In this document: piece after piece, positions 23,257 to 31,502 of the stretch
Layout of the letters: the number at the start of each line of letters is the position of its first letter
Numbering within the stretch: position 1 is the stretch's first letter
NCBI RefSeq assembly: GCF_001552595.1
Contig: NZ_BCRM01000001.1
Span: 1,302,001-1,366,000 of the forward strand
Length of the DNA stretch: 64,000 bases
From: Rhodococcus erythropolis NBRC 15567
GTDB lineage: Bacteria; Actinomycetota; Actinomycetes; Mycobacteriales; Mycobacteriaceae
Direction of reading: 5' to 3'
The notes under the pieces: model-generated
Seen by the model: the letters and a program-made list of their open reading frames with translations, nothing else
Told to the model about the DNA's origin: nothing
Database searches by the model: none
Program-made: the position numbers and the translations under genes

Positions 23257-23847
23257 ATGGCAGCGTTTTTGCGAACACATCGGCGTCGCGCCGGTCTGAC
23301 GCTCGAGGGCCTGGCCGAGCAGACCGGTCTGACGAAGAGCTATCTCTCGAAGGTCGAGCGGGGTATCAGTACCCCGTCGATCGCGGTGGCGCTCAAAATT
23401 GCACGGGTGCTCGATGCCGATGTGGGACAACTGTTCTCGGACAGTATGGAGGGCAATGCCATGACGATCGTGCGCGCCAAGGACCGCGTGATCGACCCGG
23501 CTTCCTCCGTGCAGTCTTCCGTCTACGATCCGATCGCTCCCTCCATGGTCGGAAAGGCCATGCAGCCGTTCGTGGTTCATCCGGCGTCGGTGATGGGTCC
23601 CAAGTTCATGGACCACACGGGAGAGGAGTTCGTGTTCGTGCACTCCGGATCCGTAGAATTCGAAATCCCCGGACAGACGATGCACCTCGACGCCGGCGAC
23701 AGCCTGTATTTCGACGCGAATACGCCACACCGGATGCGATCGGTGTCGGCAGATCGTGCGGTGGTGCTGGTTGTCGTCTACGACAAGCCTTCGACTGGAT
23801 CACCCAGCGGTGACTCACTGGAAGCGCACTGCGGGGTGAGCAGATGA
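23257..23847 (+). CDS. XRE-family regulator with C-terminal cupin domain
   Basis: 196 aa. Helix-turn-helix of XRE type at about 2-58 (HRRRAGLTLEGLAEQTGLTK, SYLSKVERGISTPS) and a cupin_2 sensor domain at about 105-170 (HTGEEFVFVHSGSVEFEIPG, DSLYFDANTPHRMRSV). XRE-cupin proteins sense a small molecule and control adjacent catabolic genes (known for the family). Start ATG 23257 follows GAGGGGA. It is divergent from the aldolase-DapA operon and overlaps the next gene by 4 nt (ATGA), so the membrane protein downstream is co-expressed with it. Confidence 0.9.
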   Translation: MAAFLRTHRRRAGLTLEGLAEQTGLTKSYLSKVERGISTPSIAVALKIARVLDADVGQLFSDSMEGNAMTIVRAKDRVIDPASSVQSSVYDPIAPSMVGKAMQPFVVHPASVMGPKFMDHTGEEFVFVHSGSVEFEIPGQTMHLDAGDSLYFDANTPHRMRSVSADRAVVLVVVYDKPSTGSPSGDSLEAHCGVSR

Positions 23848-24269
23848 CCCTGGGGATCGACACGACACTGACGCTGCTCGCGGCCGGTCTGATCTTCCTT
23901 CTCTCCCTGTGCCTGGGAATCTGGAAGTACCGGCAGATGGCCACCTCGGACAATCACCTCGCCCATCCGTATGTCGACATCGCCCACCGCGCTGCCCTGA
24001 TGTACTCGTTTGCGACGCTGCTGATCGCGGTGTTCGTCGAACTCAGTGCGTGGCCGACGTGGATCAACCTGACCAGTGCCGCAGTGGTCGTGTTCTTCTT
24101 TCTCGCAGCGATTTTCAGCTACATCGCTCACGGTGCGATCAAGGACACCGACAATCAGTTCGAGTCCGCCGGTCCGCCCCTGCACCTCGGAATGTTCCTG
24201 CTGATTCTCGGTGAGGTGGGCGGATTCGCGGTCCTGCTCGCAGGTTTCGTGAAAGGCCAGTTCTTCTGA
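23844..24269 (+). CDS. Unknown integral membrane protein, about four TM segments
   Basis: 141 aa with hydrophobic stretches at about 8-27, 50-70, 75-100 and 115-137. Loops contain charged residues that may be conserved, HPYVDIAHRAAL and IKDTDNQF. I do not recognise the family. The four helices with His residues near membrane boundaries could suit cofactor binding, but this is speculation. The start codon overlaps the XRE-cupin stop (ATGA), so it belongs to that transcription unit and may act in uptake or sensing of the same compound. Convergent with the carboxylesterase gene 7 nt beyond. Confidence 0.75.
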   Translation: MTLGIDTTLTLLAAGLIFLLSLCLGIWKYRQMATSDNHLAHPYVDIAHRAALMYSFATLLIAVFVELSAWPTWINLTSAAVVVFFFLAAIFSYIAHGAIKDTDNQFESAGPPLHLGMFLLILGEVGGFAVLLAGFVKGQFF

Positions 24270-24276
24270 CCGGGCT

Positions 24277-25749
24277 TCAGCGTCGGTGCTCGTAGCCGAT
24301 CCAGGCGCGTCGACGCTCACCCATCGGGTCGTTCTCCACTCTGGACGTCTCGTCGAAGATCATCGTTTGCCGCTCCGGGACGGAGTAGGCGGGCCAATCC
24401 TGGTCCGGCACTCCGTGTCGGGCGAAATGGATCCAGTGGCGCTGCACGGTGGAGGTCACCGCGGCCAGTCCGCGACGTCCACCGACCGCGGTCAAGGCCG
24501 CGGTGAGTGCATCCGAACGGCCGAAGACCGCAAGCAATTCGGTGGCATGGGTAGCGCCCATGCCGATGAGTCTGAGCAGGCGAGGCGCAAAATCGTAGCG
24601 GTAACTGTAGGTAGGAGCTACCTGGCAATGGCCCTGTGCGCACAGTATTGCCGGTTCCCAGAAGGTGATGTCGCCGCCGAGATCGGCGGCAGCGAAACGA
24701 TGCGGATACGTGGGATACGCCGCGAGCGCACGTGCTTTCACTTCAGGGGTGGTGTGGGAGAACATCTTCTCGATCCGAACCGGGTTGGTAGGCAAGATGT
24801 CGAGAACGCGCGGAAAGATCCGCCCCTCATGGAGATTCGAACCGACGAGCAGCGGAACGGGGTGGGCCCGTCCGGCGGCGAACACGTCGAGCGGGTGTTC
24901 GGGAAGAATGTCGTCACCCACTACAGGGGCGAATGCCCGTGTTCCGGGTTCTTCGTCCGCGCCGCGTCGCGCAAGTTCTTCGCCGGCGTCGACCAGTTCC
25001 TTCACCGAAGCGGAGCGCAGCCACGAGGCAGGATCGGTTTCCGGTGCGTCTGCGATCTCGAGGAACTCGCGCGCCCATCGCTGCGCTCGATCCTTTCCGT
25101 ATGCCGAAGCAGCCGGCGGACTTTGAGCAATGGCCCGAGCGAACAACCCTCGGGCCGCGGGCGTTGCCATCAGAGTGGTGACAGCGTTGGCGCCGGACGA
25201 TTCACCGAAGACGGTGACGGCGTTCGGGTCGCCACCGAAGGAGGCGATGTTGCGCTGGACCCACGTCAGCGCGGCGATCTGATCGCGCAATCCGAGGTTC
25301 GTGTCGAATGATTGTTCAGCAGTGGAATACTCACTGAAATCGAGGTAGCCCAAGGCGCCGAGACGATATTGGATCGAGACGTAGACGATGTCGCCACGTT
25401 CGACCAGGCTCGTTCCGCGGTACATGGGCGTCGACGGATTCCCGCCGTTGTACGCGCCGCCGTGAATGAAGACCATGACCGGTCGCAACGAATCCGACGG
25501 TACCTGCGGGGCCACGACATTGACGAAGAGTGAGTTCTCGTCGAAGTTGCTCTTGCGCTGCGGAGACGGAGAGCCGAATGCTTCCGCCGGGCGGACACCA
25601 TTCCAAGCCTCGACCGGCTGTGGTGTGCGAAATCTCGAGCGGCCGGTCGGGGCCGCTGCGTAGGGGATTGCTCGCCAGGTGCGCAGTCCTCGATCGAGGC
25701 GCCCGCGTACGACCCCGGAATCGAGAGTGATCTCGAGGGGGCTCGTCAC
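24277..25749 (-). CDS. Type B carboxylesterase (copy 2)
   Basis: 490 aa alpha/beta hydrolase of the carboxylesterase/cholinesterase family. Oxyanion hole VFIHGGAYNGG, nucleophile Ser in VTVFGESSGANAV, and a C-terminal His region (MGATHATELLAVFG) are visible; the catalytic acid is probably in the NLHEGRIFP segment. It hydrolyses carboxylic esters; substrate unknown. It is a paralogue of the upstream gene, and its GTG start overlaps that gene's stop by 4 nt, so the pair is one operon. No signal peptide is seen, so cytoplasmic. Confidence 0.9.
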   Translation of the reverse strand: MTSPLEITLDSGVVRGRLDRGLRTWRAIPYAAAPTGRSRFRTPQPVEAWNGVRPAEAFGSPSPQRKSNFDENSLFVNVVAPQVPSDSLRPVMVFIHGGAYNGGNPSTPMYRGTSLVERGDIVYVSIQYRLGALGYLDFSEYSTAEQSFDTNLGLRDQIAALTWVQRNIASFGGDPNAVTVFGESSGANAVTTLMATPAARGLFARAIAQSPPAASAYGKDRAQRWAREFLEIADAPETDPASWLRSASVKELVDAGEELARRGADEEPGTRAFAPVVGDDILPEHPLDVFAAGRAHPVPLLVGSNLHEGRIFPRVLDILPTNPVRIEKMFSHTTPEVKARALAAYPTYPHRFAAADLGGDITFWEPAILCAQGHCQVAPTYSYRYDFAPRLLRLIGMGATHATELLAVFGRSDALTAALTAVGGRRGLAAVTSTVQRHWIHFARHGVPDQDWPAYSVPERQTMIFDETSRVENDPMGERRRAWIGYEHRR

Positions 25750-27275
25750 GGTAGGGAGATGTCGGTGCCGTGGCTACGGTAACCGCTGTATCCCGACCAG
25801 GCCAAGCGTTGTTCACGTCTGGGATCGTTCTCGACGCGGACGATCTCGTCGAAGATCATGCTCCTACGCTCCTGCGCGTCGTAACGCGGCCACGACCCAC
25901 GCGGCGAGCCGTGCTTGGCGAAGTGAAGCCAGTGTCCCTGAACAGATTCGGTGACTGCGCGCAGTCCGCGCCGACCGCCGGGAAGGGTGAGGCCGCGCCC
26001 GACAAGGGTGTCGCCGATACCGAAGACCGCGAACATCTCGAAACCGTGAGTGGCGTCGAGGCCGAGCCAACGCATCATCGTCGGCGCAAAGTCGAATCGG
26101 TAGGCGTACGTCGGCGCCGATTGTGCGTGAGCCTGCATCAACTCCACTGAAGGGTGCCAGAACGTGACGTCTCCACCGACGTCGATCGCGGACTGCTCGT
26201 CGGGATAGCCGGGATAGGTTGCGAGGATGCGCTTTCCGGCCTCGGGATCGGTGAGAGCGAACATGGTGTCGATGCGCGACGGGTTGGTCGGGAGTGCGTC
26301 GAGCACCTTCGGGAACAGCGTTCCCTCCCGTCTGTTGGTGCCGATGATCATCGGAACCTGGTGTGCCGATCCTTCATTGAATGCGTCCAAGGGGGAGCGC
26401 GGCAGGAAGTCGCCGTCGACGACCGGACCGAAGGGATGTAGTCCAGGCGTGTTCGCCAGTACCTCGGCACCGAGTCTGCTGCCTGCTCGGCCCAATTCGA
26501 CGGCAGTCGCCGAGGTCAAAGCCTTCGCGGGTGGTAGACCGGAATTGAGGATCTCGACGAAACGCGCACCCCAGGCGTGCGATCGCTGCGTGCTCGAGAC
26601 CAGATCAGGAGCCGAACTCTCGGCGATCGCACCAGCGAACAGTCCCTTGGCAGCCGGAGTAGCCATCAAGGTGGTGACGGCAGTGGCTCCGGCGGATTCA
26701 CCGAAGATCGTGACTTTTTCAGGATCCCCACCGAAGGCAGCGATATTGCGCTGCACCCATTGCAGGGCCGCGACCTGATCGCGCAGTCCGAGGTTGGAAT
26801 CGAATGCCCGCTCGGCCGTGGAGAAGGGCGTGAAATCGAGGTACCCCAGAGCACCGAGGCGGTAGTTGATCGAGACGTAAACGATGTCGCCGCGTTCGAC
26901 GAGGGACACACCGGAGTACAAGCCGGTAGCCGAAGTCCCGATGGTGTTTGCCCCACCGTGGATGAAGACCATGACCGGAAGCGGGGTGTTACCGGCGTTC
27001 GCTGGAGCGAGCACGTTGAGTGTCAGACAGTCCTCGCTGCTCGGCTGGTACTTCCCGGGCGAAAGCAGCAGCCCCTTCTTGTGCTGGACCGAGGCGTCGC
27101 CGAACCTGGTCGCGTCGCGTTCTCCGGTCCATGGTGTGACCGGCTGTGGCCGCGTCAGACGCAGTGTTCCGACCGGCGGCCGGGCGTAGGGAATTCCGCG
27201 CCAGGCACGAAGTTTTCCCACCCGGCGGCCGCGTAGGGTGCCGTCGGCCGTGGTCACAAGTATGTCGGACGCCAT
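25746..27275 (-). CDS. Type B carboxylesterase (copy 1)
   Basis: 509 aa, same family as the gene after it: VFIHGGANTIG oxyanion hole, nucleophile in VTIFGESAGATAV, and the DATHGFEMFAVFG histidine segment. The two share long runs such as LVERGDIVYVS and RLGALGYLDF, marking a tandem duplication with considerable divergence. First gene of the pair; ATG 27275 has TATAGT 6 nt upstream, so the transcript probably lacks a leader. Substrate specificity cannot be read; the duplicated active-site neighbourhoods (AGATAV versus SGANAV) suggest different preferences. Confidence 0.9.
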   Translation of the reverse strand: MASDILVTTADGTLRGRRVGKLRAWRGIPYARPPVGTLRLTRPQPVTPWTGERDATRFGDASVQHKKGLLLSPGKYQPSSEDCLTLNVLAPANAGNTPLPVMVFIHGGANTIGTSATGLYSGVSLVERGDIVYVSINYRLGALGYLDFTPFSTAERAFDSNLGLRDQVAALQWVQRNIAAFGGDPEKVTIFGESAGATAVTTLMATPAAKGLFAGAIAESSAPDLVSSTQRSHAWGARFVEILNSGLPPAKALTSATAVELGRAGSRLGAEVLANTPGLHPFGPVVDGDFLPRSPLDAFNEGSAHQVPMIIGTNRREGTLFPKVLDALPTNPSRIDTMFALTDPEAGKRILATYPGYPDEQSAIDVGGDVTFWHPSVELMQAHAQSAPTYAYRFDFAPTMMRWLGLDATHGFEMFAVFGIGDTLVGRGLTLPGGRRGLRAVTESVQGHWLHFAKHGSPRGSWPRYDAQERRSMIFDEIVRVENDPRREQRLAWSGYSGYRSHGTDISLP

Positions 27276-27281
27276 GTCGCG

Positions 27282-27287
27282 ACTATA
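27282..27287 (-). promoter_or_regulatory. Putative -10 element, leaderless esterase operon
   Basis: TATAGT on the minus strand, 6 nt upstream of ATG 27275. Confidence 0.55.
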
Positions 27288-27304
27288 CGTACTTCGGGAT
27301 CGCG

Positions 27305-28714
27305 TCAGCGGCGAGCCTCCAGCAATCGAAGCCAGACCTCACTGACCGTCGGATACGAGGGCACCGCATGCCAGAGAGTTTCGAGTGGGACGGCGCCGAC
27401 GACCGCGATTGTCGCCGCGTGCACCAGTTCGGACACTTCGGGCCCGGCAAAAGTAGCGCCGAGGATCACGTCGGTGGCCTTGTCGATGACCAACTTCGCG
27501 CGCCCGGAGTAGTCGTCGCGCAACAGCGAGGATCCTGCGACGGCCAGTTCGATCTCCACGACTTCGACGTCGTAGCCGTCGTCGCGAGCTTTCTTCTCGG
27601 TGCGTCCCACCCACGCGATTTCGGGTGAGGTGAACACCACCTGGGGGACCTGTCCGTTGTCCGCCGACGCCGTGTACCGAGGTCCCCTGAGTCCGCGGCT
27701 CTCGGCCCGCGCGGCGATGACGTCTCCGCAGACTCTCGCCTGATACTTGCCCATGTGGGTGAGGGGAGAGCGGCCGTTGATGTCGCCGACGGCGTAGAGC
27801 CACTCACCTTGGGCACAGAGGTGATCGTCAGTGGTGACGTACTTGCCGTCCTCGAGGCCGATGACGGACAAGCCGAGATCGGCAGATGTCGGCCCGCGGC
27901 CCGCCGCGACGATGACCTCGTCGACCTCGATCACACCGGAAGAGGTCTCGATCCTGACGGGTCCACCGTGGATGTGGCCCTCACCGGTGTCCTTGGCGTC
28001 GGGTCGCGACACCGAGTTGACGGCGGTGCTCAGTCGAACGTCGACGCCGCGGGCGCCGAGTGCTTCGGCAACCATCGTTCCGGCAAACGGTTCTGCCGAT
28101 TTCAACAGAGCATCGCCTCTCACGAGCAGTGTCACGTGAGCGCCGAACGACGACAACCACGTTGCGCACTCCGTTGCGACGACTCCGCCGCCGATGACCG
28201 CCACCCGCGACGGAACCTCGTGGAGATTGGTCGCATCGCGCGACGTCCACGGGAGTGCTTCACGCAACCCCGGCGTCTTCGGGACAGTGGCAGTTGTGCC
28301 AGTGGCGAGTACAACGGCTTGGCGGGCGCGGAGCTTACGGGTCCCGTCGACGGTCACAGCGCGCTCGCCGTCGATCACCCCGTGGCCTTTGATCACGGTG
28401 ATGCCCGCGGAGGTGGCCCAGTCGACCTGGGACGAATCGTCGTGGTCGTGGGTGAACGAGTCGCGCCGTTTCAGGACGGCCTCGACGTCCAGCGGTCCGG
28501 CCGGGATCCCGGGCAAGGCGTCGGCCGCCTCGAGGACCTGCCCCGGGCGCAGTAGCGCCTTGCTGGGCATACAGGCCCAATACGAGCATTCACCGCCGAC
28601 CAGTTCGTGTTCCACGATTGCGGCGGTGCGATTACTTCCGGCGATGGCGTACGCGGCGGCGTTCTCGCCGGCGGGCCCACCGCCGATCACGATGACATCG
28701 AATTCGTCGGTCAT
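27305..28714 (-). CDS. Pyridine nucleotide-disulfide oxidoreductase (dihydrolipoamide dehydrogenase-like)
   Basis: 469 aa from ATG 28714; the open frame upstream is not conserved in character. FAD motif VIGGGPAGENAA (about 9-20), redox-active disulfide in GGECSYWACMPSK (C-x4-C), NAD(P)-binding AVIGGGVVATECATW (about 170-185), second FAD motif YAVGDINGRSPLTH, and the dimerisation domain. The usual C-terminal HxHPTxSE active-site signature appears as HAVPSYPTVSE, keeping His and Glu but with altered spacing, so true lipoamide activity is doubtful; a mercuric-reductase-like or quinone-reducing member is possible. TACCGT 6 nt before the ATG suggests a leaderless start. Divergent from the SDR gene. 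Confidence 0.88.
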   Translation of the reverse strand: MTDEFDVIVIGGGPAGENAAAYAIAGSNRTAAIVEHELVGGECSYWACMPSKALLRPGQVLEAADALPGIPAGPLDVEAVLKRRDSFTHDHDDSSQVDWATSAGITVIKGHGVIDGERAVTVDGTRKLRARQAVVLATGTTATVPKTPGLREALPWTSRDATNLHEVPSRVAVIGGGVVATECATWLSSFGAHVTLLVRGDALLKSAEPFAGTMVAEALGARGVDVRLSTAVNSVSRPDAKDTGEGHIHGGPVRIETSSGVIEVDEVIVAAGRGPTSADLGLSVIGLEDGKYVTTDDHLCAQGEWLYAVGDINGRSPLTHMGKYQARVCGDVIAARAESRGLRGPRYTASADNGQVPQVVFTSPEIAWVGRTEKKARDDGYDVEVVEIELAVAGSSLLRDDYSGRAKLVIDKATDVILGATFAGPEVSELVHAATIAVVGAVPLETLWHAVPSYPTVSEVWLRLLEARR

Positions 28715-28720
28715 GGCTCC

Positions 28721-28726
28721 ACGGTA
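28721..28726 (-). promoter_or_regulatory. Putative -10 element, leaderless disulfide oxidoreductase gene
   Basis: TACCGT on the minus strand, 6 nt upstream of ATG 28714. Confidence 0.5.
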
Positions 28727-28783
28727 TGTCGGATCGGTCCGAGTTCGCTCGGTTACCGCCGGGTACGAGAACTCGAAGATGGT

Positions 28784-28789
28784 TACAGT
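28784..28789 (+). promoter_or_regulatory. Putative -10 element, leaderless SDR-ndh operon
   Basis: TACAGT, 7 nt before ATG 28797. Confidence 0.5.
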
Positions 28790-28796
28790 TGCACCC

Positions 28797-29549
28797 ATGA
28801 CGCGGCAGAAGATTTTGATCACCGGTGCCAGTTCTGGTCTGGGCGAGGAGATGGCCAGGAGATTCGCCGCGGCCGGTCGCGACCTCGCGTTGTGTGCCCG
28901 GCAGACGGATCGTCTCGACACGCTGCGTGGGGAGCTGGTGGCGCAGTACCCGTCGATCAGCGTCGCAGTGCGCGAACTCGATGTGACCGAACACGATTCC
29001 GTCGTCCGGGTTTTCGGTGAGCTGCGCGACGAGTTGGGTGGCCTGGACCGGGTGATCGTGAACGCCGGGCTCGGCAAGGGCGCCAAGATCGGAACCGGAA
29101 AAGCGCACGCGAATCTTGCAACAGCGCAGACGAATTTTGTCGGCGCGCTGTCGCAGTGTGAAGCTGCGCTCGAGATATTCCGCGCGCAGGACGCCGGACA
29201 CCTCGTTCTCGTGTCCTCGATCAGCGCCGATCGGGGGCTGCCAGGGCCAAAAGCGGCCTATTCGGCAAGCAAGGCCGGGGTAGCGGCTCTGGGTGAGGCG
29301 CTCAGTATCGAGTTGGCGCGCACACCTATTCGCGTCACCACCCTGCTGCCGGGCTTCATCAAGACCGACATGTCCGCCGGCGCCGGCGACGACGCAGCGC
29401 TCATGGCCAGTTTGGACGAAGGCGTCAGTGCCATGGTCGACGCCATCGAGAAGGAAACCACCCGAGCGGCGCTACCCGGCCTCAAGTGGCAAGGGATAGA
29501 TGCGGCCCTACGATTCCTGCCCAACTCCGTGACAGCGAGGTTTGTCTGA
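28797..29549 (+). CDS. Short-chain dehydrogenase/reductase
   Basis: 250 aa classical SDR from ATG 28797. Cofactor motif ITGASSGLGEEMA (TGxxxGxG), NAG in VIVNAGLGKG, catalytic Ser in LVLVSSISADRG, and the YxxxK pair in AAYSASKAGVAAL. The long open frame before this ATG lies antisense to the disulfide oxidoreductase gene and is not coding. M. tuberculosis Rv0945, near the syntenic pgi region, is a similar SDR (recalled), which fits the regional gene order loosely. Its stop overlaps the ndh start (TGATG), so the two are coupled. Substrate unknown. Confidence 0.92.
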   Translation: MTRQKILITGASSGLGEEMARRFAAAGRDLALCARQTDRLDTLRGELVAQYPSISVAVRELDVTEHDSVVRVFGELRDELGGLDRVIVNAGLGKGAKIGTGKAHANLATAQTNFVGALSQCEAALEIFRAQDAGHLVLVSSISADRGLPGPKAAYSASKAGVAALGEALSIELARTPIRVTTLLPGFIKTDMSAGAGDDAALMASLDEGVSAMVDAIEKETTRAALPGLKWQGIDAALRFLPNSVTARFV

Positions 29550-30871
29550 TGAGCATCCACATCTCGAACGGTAAGCCCCGAGTAGTGATCGTCGGTGGCG
29601 GCTTCGGTGGACTGTACGCAGCGAGACGACTCAAGAAGGCCGACGTCGAGGTGGTTCTGATCGACCGAGGGACCAGCCACGTCTTCCAGCCACTGCTCTA
29701 CCAGTGCGCCACGGGTCTGCTCTCCGAAGGGCAGATCGCAAGTCCGTTGCGTCATCTGCTCGAGGACAACAAGAACACGAACGTCGTTCTGGGCGAGGCC
29801 AAGTCGGTGGACGCGGACGCCGGAATACTGACTGCCAGTCGCTTCGACGGGTCGACCTTCGAATTGCCGTACGACTACCTGATCGTGGCGGCTGGAATGC
29901 GCCAGTCGTACCACGGTCAGGACGAGTTCATCAAATGGGCGCCCGGCATGAAAACCCTCGACGACGCTTTGGCGATCAGACGCAGTCTCATTGCTGCGTT
30001 CGAGATGGCCGAATCGCTCCCGACAGCGGAAGAACGTCGACCGTGGCTGACATTCGCCGTGGCGGGCGGCGGACCCACCGGCGTCGAATTAGCCGGACAG
30101 ATCCGCGAATTGGCAATGCACGCGCTCACAAACGAGTTCCGGTCCATCGACCCGGACGAGGCAAGGGTACTGCTTTTCCACGGCGACGATCGGGTGCTCC
30201 CTTCGTTCAGTCGCAAGCTCTCGGCCGCCGCCAAACGTACTCTCGACGGGATCGGCGTCGAGACTCACCTCGGCGTGCACGTCACCGACGTGTGCGAGAC
30301 CAGCATCGAGACGACGGACAAGAAGACAAAAGAGAAGCGGCAGTACGAGACCCGCACGATTCTGTGGACCGCGGGCGTCGAAGCAGTGCCGTTCGCCGAG
30401 GCACTGGCCACGGCGCTGGGTGTGAAGCAGGTCGGCGGTGGCCGCATCGAGGTGGAAGCCGATCTGACCGTTCCCGGCCACCCGAACGTCTACGTGGTGG
30501 GCGACCTCATGTCGCGGGACAAACTTGCCGGGGTGGCCGAGGTCGCGATGCAGGGTGGTCGGCACGCCGGTGCCCGGATCGCTGCAACCGTGGAAAACGG
30601 AGTGCCCAGCCGAAAACCGTTCAAGTACCGCGATCTTGGAACCGCGGCCTACATTTCGCGACGCCACGCGTTGCTTCAGGCAGGGCCGGTCCAGTTGTCC
30701 GGGTTCATCGGATGGGTGTCATGGGGAATCATCCACATCGCGTTCCTCGCGGGGTTCCGCAATCGCGCCAGCACGGTGCTGAACTGGGGCGCAACCCTGG
30801 CGTCGAAAACGCGTCGGGAACGGGCAATCACGTACGGCGACCCCGAAACCGCGCGGCAGCCGTACAACTGA
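29549..30871 (+). CDS. ndh: Type II NADH dehydrogenase (NADH:menaquinone oxidoreductase)
   Basis: 440 aa from ATG 29549. Two dinucleotide-binding motifs: VVIVGGGFGGLYAARRL (about 12-28, FAD) and FAVAGGGPTGVELAGQIREL (about 175-195, NADH). NVYVVGDLMS marks the C-terminal FAD contact, and the end (QLSGFIGWVSWGIIHIAFLA) is the amphipathic/hydrophobic membrane anchor typical of Ndh. It oxidises NADH and passes electrons to menaquinone without pumping protons. Coupled to the upstream SDR gene by a 1-nt stop/start overlap, with GAGG ahead of the start. Convergent with the lipoprotein gene, 3 nt apart. Confidence 0.93.
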   Translation: MSIHISNGKPRVVIVGGGFGGLYAARRLKKADVEVVLIDRGTSHVFQPLLYQCATGLLSEGQIASPLRHLLEDNKNTNVVLGEAKSVDADAGILTASRFDGSTFELPYDYLIVAAGMRQSYHGQDEFIKWAPGMKTLDDALAIRRSLIAAFEMAESLPTAEERRPWLTFAVAGGGPTGVELAGQIRELAMHALTNEFRSIDPDEARVLLFHGDDRVLPSFSRKLSAAAKRTLDGIGVETHLGVHVTDVCETSIETTDKKTKEKRQYETRTILWTAGVEAVPFAEALATALGVKQVGGGRIEVEADLTVPGHPNVYVVGDLMSRDKLAGVAEVAMQGGRHAGARIAATVENGVPSRKPFKYRDLGTAAYISRRHALLQAGPVQLSGFIGWVSWGIIHIAFLAGFRNRASTVLNWGATLASKTRRERAITYGDPETARQPYN

Positions 30872-30874
30872 GGG

Positions 30875-31378
30875 TTACTCAGTCTTGAACACGGGGTTTC
30901 CGGCGGCGTCGATCATCCACCACAGGCTGCCGACGCTCTGTCCGAGCATGTCTCCGGGAACCTTGTCGTCGAGGTACCGATAGACGGGCTTGCCGTTGAC
31001 GGTGATCTGGAAAGATCCTTCAGGCCCGTCGACAGTGTCGATGACGGCGTCGATTCCTTCGACGATCGGCGAATCCGTGACCGAGGTGACCGCCGGCCAG
31101 TAACGCAGGCACGCTTCGTCGCACGACCCGGCTTGTGAGTTCTCCTCGTCCGGGTTGTAGACGTAGACGGTCATGCCTTCGCCGTCGACGGCGATCGTCC
31201 CGAGTGGGGAGTCGGCGGTCTTCAGCAGGGGTGCATCAGCGGCGGCGGGTGGCGACAGCGACGTCGCAATGGCAGTGACGTTGTCTGCGCTGTCCCCGGA
31301 ATCGAGGGCGTCGGGCGAGCAACCGGTGAGGATCAGGGCGCTACTCGCAACCGTCGCGAACAACCACTGTCTGCGCAT
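30875..31378 (-). CDS. Secreted lipoprotein, COG4315-like (YxY/F repeats)
   Basis: 167 aa from ATG 31378 (GGAG upstream). Signal peptide MRRQWLFATVASSALILTGC ends in the lipobox LTGC, so it is acylated at Cys20 and anchored outside. After a Ser/Ala/Asp-rich linker come two related repeats, GMTVYVYNPDEENSQAGSC...C...WPAV and GKPVYRYLDDKVPGDMLGQ, the pattern of the conserved Yx(F/W/Y)xxD lipoproteins. The two Cys in SCDEACLRYWP may form a disulfide or bind a ligand. Function unknown; divergent from a MarR gene across a strong palindrome, so MarR may regulate it. Confidence 0.85.
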   Translation of the reverse strand: MRRQWLFATVASSALILTGCSPDALDSGDSADNVTAIATSLSPPAAADAPLLKTADSPLGTIAVDGEGMTVYVYNPDEENSQAGSCDEACLRYWPAVTSVTDSPIVEGIDAVIDTVDGPEGSFQITVNGKPVYRYLDDKVPGDMLGQSVGSLWWMIDAAGNPVFKTE

Positions 31379-31470
31379 GACGTCTCCGTTCTGGGCGGGA
31401 GTGCTCGGGACAAGCAATCGGGGATACCCGTTGCGGACGAGCTGAAAACGCCGGGCGTCCGGATTCCTCG

Positions 31471-31497
31471 ACAATAGCTCTGTTACAGAGCTATTGT
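31471..31497. promoter_or_regulatory. MarR operator palindrome
   Basis: Perfect inverted repeat with 12-bp arms ACAATAGCTCTG (31471-31482) and CAGAGCTATTGT (31486-31497) around TTA. It ends 6 nt before the MarR start codon and overlaps a possible -10 (TATTGT), so bound MarR would block its own transcription. Confidence 0.75.
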
Positions 31498-31502
31498 GAG
31501 GT

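Noticed and set aside
28194..28796. Long plus-strand extension ahead of the SDR gene
   Set aside because: Antisense to the disulfide oxidoreductase gene, which has clear motifs; the SDR starts at 28797 with its own -10.
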